A DNA stretch of 6,412 bases. It comes from Thiohalobacter sp. (GTDB lineage Bacteria > Pseudomonadota > Gammaproteobacteria > DSM-19610). Position 1 is the stretch's first letter, and each line of letters begins with the position of its first letter. Shown here piece after piece: positions 5,563 through 6,412 of this stretch. The notes under the pieces were generated by a model. The model worked only from the letters and a program-made list of their open reading frames with translations. It was not told the origin of the DNA and searched no databases. The stretch covers positions 1 to 6,412 of the forward strand of contig JALVCM010000517.1 in assembly GCA_027010005.1 (NCBI GenBank), in the 5' to 3' direction. Both the position numbers and the translations under genes were made by a program.

Positions 5563-6207
5563 ATGAACACCTTTCAGCATGACCCGGGCTATGCCCGCGC
5601 AATGGGGCACCTGCTGGTGCTCTATACCCAGATTGATCAATTTATCATGGAAGTGTGTGCGGCGCGTATTGCAACGGCGCCCGATGATGAAGCCCGCATG
5701 GGACTCGCAAAACAGGTCGGCGATGAATGCCGGCATGTCACTATCCAGCGTGAATGGATCCGCCGGTTTGATATCGATCCAGTGCCGGTCATCCCTTCCG
5801 ATGCACTCGAACGTCTGCACATCCATTTTCGTCAACTTGCTTGGACGGATTTCCTTGTCGATCTTTACCTGGTGATCGAGGCGCTTGGTTCGCAGGCCGT
5901 GGAGCAGGTTGTTCCACTTGCCGATCCCGGTACACGTGAATCGTTGCGTATACCGCTCCAGGATGAACTCGATCATATTGCCTTCGGCCTGTCTGAGCTG
6001 GACAAGGCGCTCAATGCCATGACACCAGGGCAACGGGCGGCCACACTGGCCAATATCCCCCGTCGTATCGATAACCTTGTTGCGCAGCTGGAGACTTTGC
6101 AGTTACCGGTGATGGACTGGTTTGAGGCGGTCGGTACACGGCGTGAGCAGATGATGCAGGTTCTTGATGCACGGCAGGATGAACTGATTGCCCGGCTTGC
6201 CGCCTGA
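5563..6207 (+). CDS. Ferritin-like di-iron protein
   Basis: 214 residues, almost entirely helical, no signal peptide, so cytoplasmic. The two-times E-(n)-ExxH pattern of the ferritin-like di-iron fold is complete: E30 in helix 1, E55 and H58 in DECRH (helix 2), E106 in YLVIEALG (helix 3), and E135 and H138 in DELDHIAFG (helix 4). Spacings of 25 and 29 residues between each Glu and its ExxH fit the fold. These six side chains would bind two iron atoms used for oxidation, oxygen activation or peroxide chemistry. The C-terminal 60 residues form extra helices. I cannot assign the substrate: rubrerythrin-type, MiaE-type or PaaA-type relatives all share this core, and no rubredoxin domain is present. 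ATG 5563 is chosen because AGGAGA (5550-5555) lies 7 nt upstream; a TTG at 5542 would start before this site. It ends 21 bp from a convergent gene. Confidence 0.85.
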   Translation: MNTFQHDPGYARAMGHLLVLYTQIDQFIMEVCAARIATAPDDEARMGLAKQVGDECRHVTIQREWIRRFDIDPVPVIPSDALERLHIHFRQLAWTDFLVDLYLVIEALGSQAVEQVVPLADPGTRESLRIPLQDELDHIAFGLSELDKALNAMTPGQRAATLANIPRRIDNLVAQLETLQLPVMDWFEAVGTRREQMMQVLDARQDELIARLAA

Positions 6208-6217
6208 GCGTCGAACG

Positions 6218-6243
6218 TTCCAGCTGATTCAGAGTTGCTGGAA
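6218..6243. repeat. Inverted repeat at the convergent gene ends
   Basis: TTCCAGC at 6218-6224 and GCTGGAA at 6237-6243 are perfect 7-base arms with a 12-nt loop. The element straddles the stop codon of the minus-strand gene. Neither side has a T tract, so a role as a bidirectional terminator is possible but weak. Confidence 0.3.
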
Positions 6244-6412
6244 GAACGCCGATTCTTCTTCGCTCAAGGGTGGAAGTTCGTTGTCTGTGGTGAGTGGCGG
6301 AGACGCCGGCTCTGTTGTCTCGGCAGGTGTTATGTTCTCGGTCGTGGCCCGGGGTGTCGCGTCGTCTGTGGACAGGTTTGCGGGCAGGCTGTCGAGTTGT
6401 TCCAGCCAGAGT
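6229..6412 (-). CDS. Unidentified protein, C-terminal tail (runs off the right edge)
   Basis: A minus-strand frame enters from the edge and stops at TGA (complement of 6229-6231), giving 60 residues. It begins LWLEQLDSLPANL, continues as a low-complexity stretch rich in Thr, Pro, Glu and Ala (about residues 15-45), and ends with LPPLSEEESAFFQQL. The middle is probably a disordered linker; the end looks like a short conserved helical motif of the kind that docks to a partner. It is convergent with the di-iron gene, 21 bp apart. No family can be assigned from this part. The open frame and coherent acidic composition support a real gene. Confidence 0.65.
   Translation of the reverse strand, partial: LWLEQLDSLPANLSTDDATPRATTENITPAETTEPASPPLTTDNELPPLSEEESAFFQQL

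Overview
The window (6412 bp, mid-to-moderately high GC, good Shine-Dalgarno sites, compact genes) looks like chromosomal DNA of a gammaproteobacterium-type Gram-negative. This rests on general appearance: GGDEF/EAL signalling, exported proteins with signal peptides, and a YmdB-like macrodomain close to the E. coli one. No RNA gene, insertion sequence, CRISPR array or phage gene is visible. The genus cannot be named from the sequence alone.

Layout, left to right. (1) 1-167, minus: N-terminal part of an unrecognised protein. (2) 168-398: divergent intergenic region with a candidate promoter and a small leader hairpin. (3) 399-3781, plus: two genes whose stop and start codons share one base. 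The first is an exported tandem-rhodanese sulfurtransferase. The second is an 810-residue inner-membrane c-di-GMP enzyme (two transmembrane helices around a CHASE8-like periplasmic domain, then HAMP, PAS, GGDEF and EAL). (4) 3790-4014, minus: a 74-residue acidic protein of unknown function ending 8 bp from the signalling gene. (5) 4015-4099: short AT-rich divergent promoter region. (6) 4100-4603, plus: macrodomain protein of the YmdB (O-acetyl-ADP-ribose deacetylase / ADP-ribosyl hydrolase) type, with a possible coupled leader ORF. (7) 4573-5232, minus: exported START-domain protein whose 3' end overlaps the macrodomain gene by 31 bp. (8) 5233-5367: divergent regulatory region with two perfect inverted repeats and three ACTGT half-sites. 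(9) 5368-6207, plus: a 32-residue single-helix membrane protein, a GC-rich hairpin, and a ferritin-like di-iron protein. (10) 6229-6412, minus: C-terminal tail of an unidentified protein.

How the genes may work together. The most suggestive unit is the coupled sulfurtransferase and c-di-GMP enzyme. The rhodanese should be exported to the compartment where the sensor domain of the c-di-GMP enzyme lies, a layout reminiscent of the YfiR-YfiN system. A periplasmic sulfur or redox input to c-di-GMP turnover is therefore a testable inference, not something the sequence proves. The second candidate unit is the tiny membrane protein with the di-iron protein behind an operator-like region. The remaining genes look like independently transcribed single genes.
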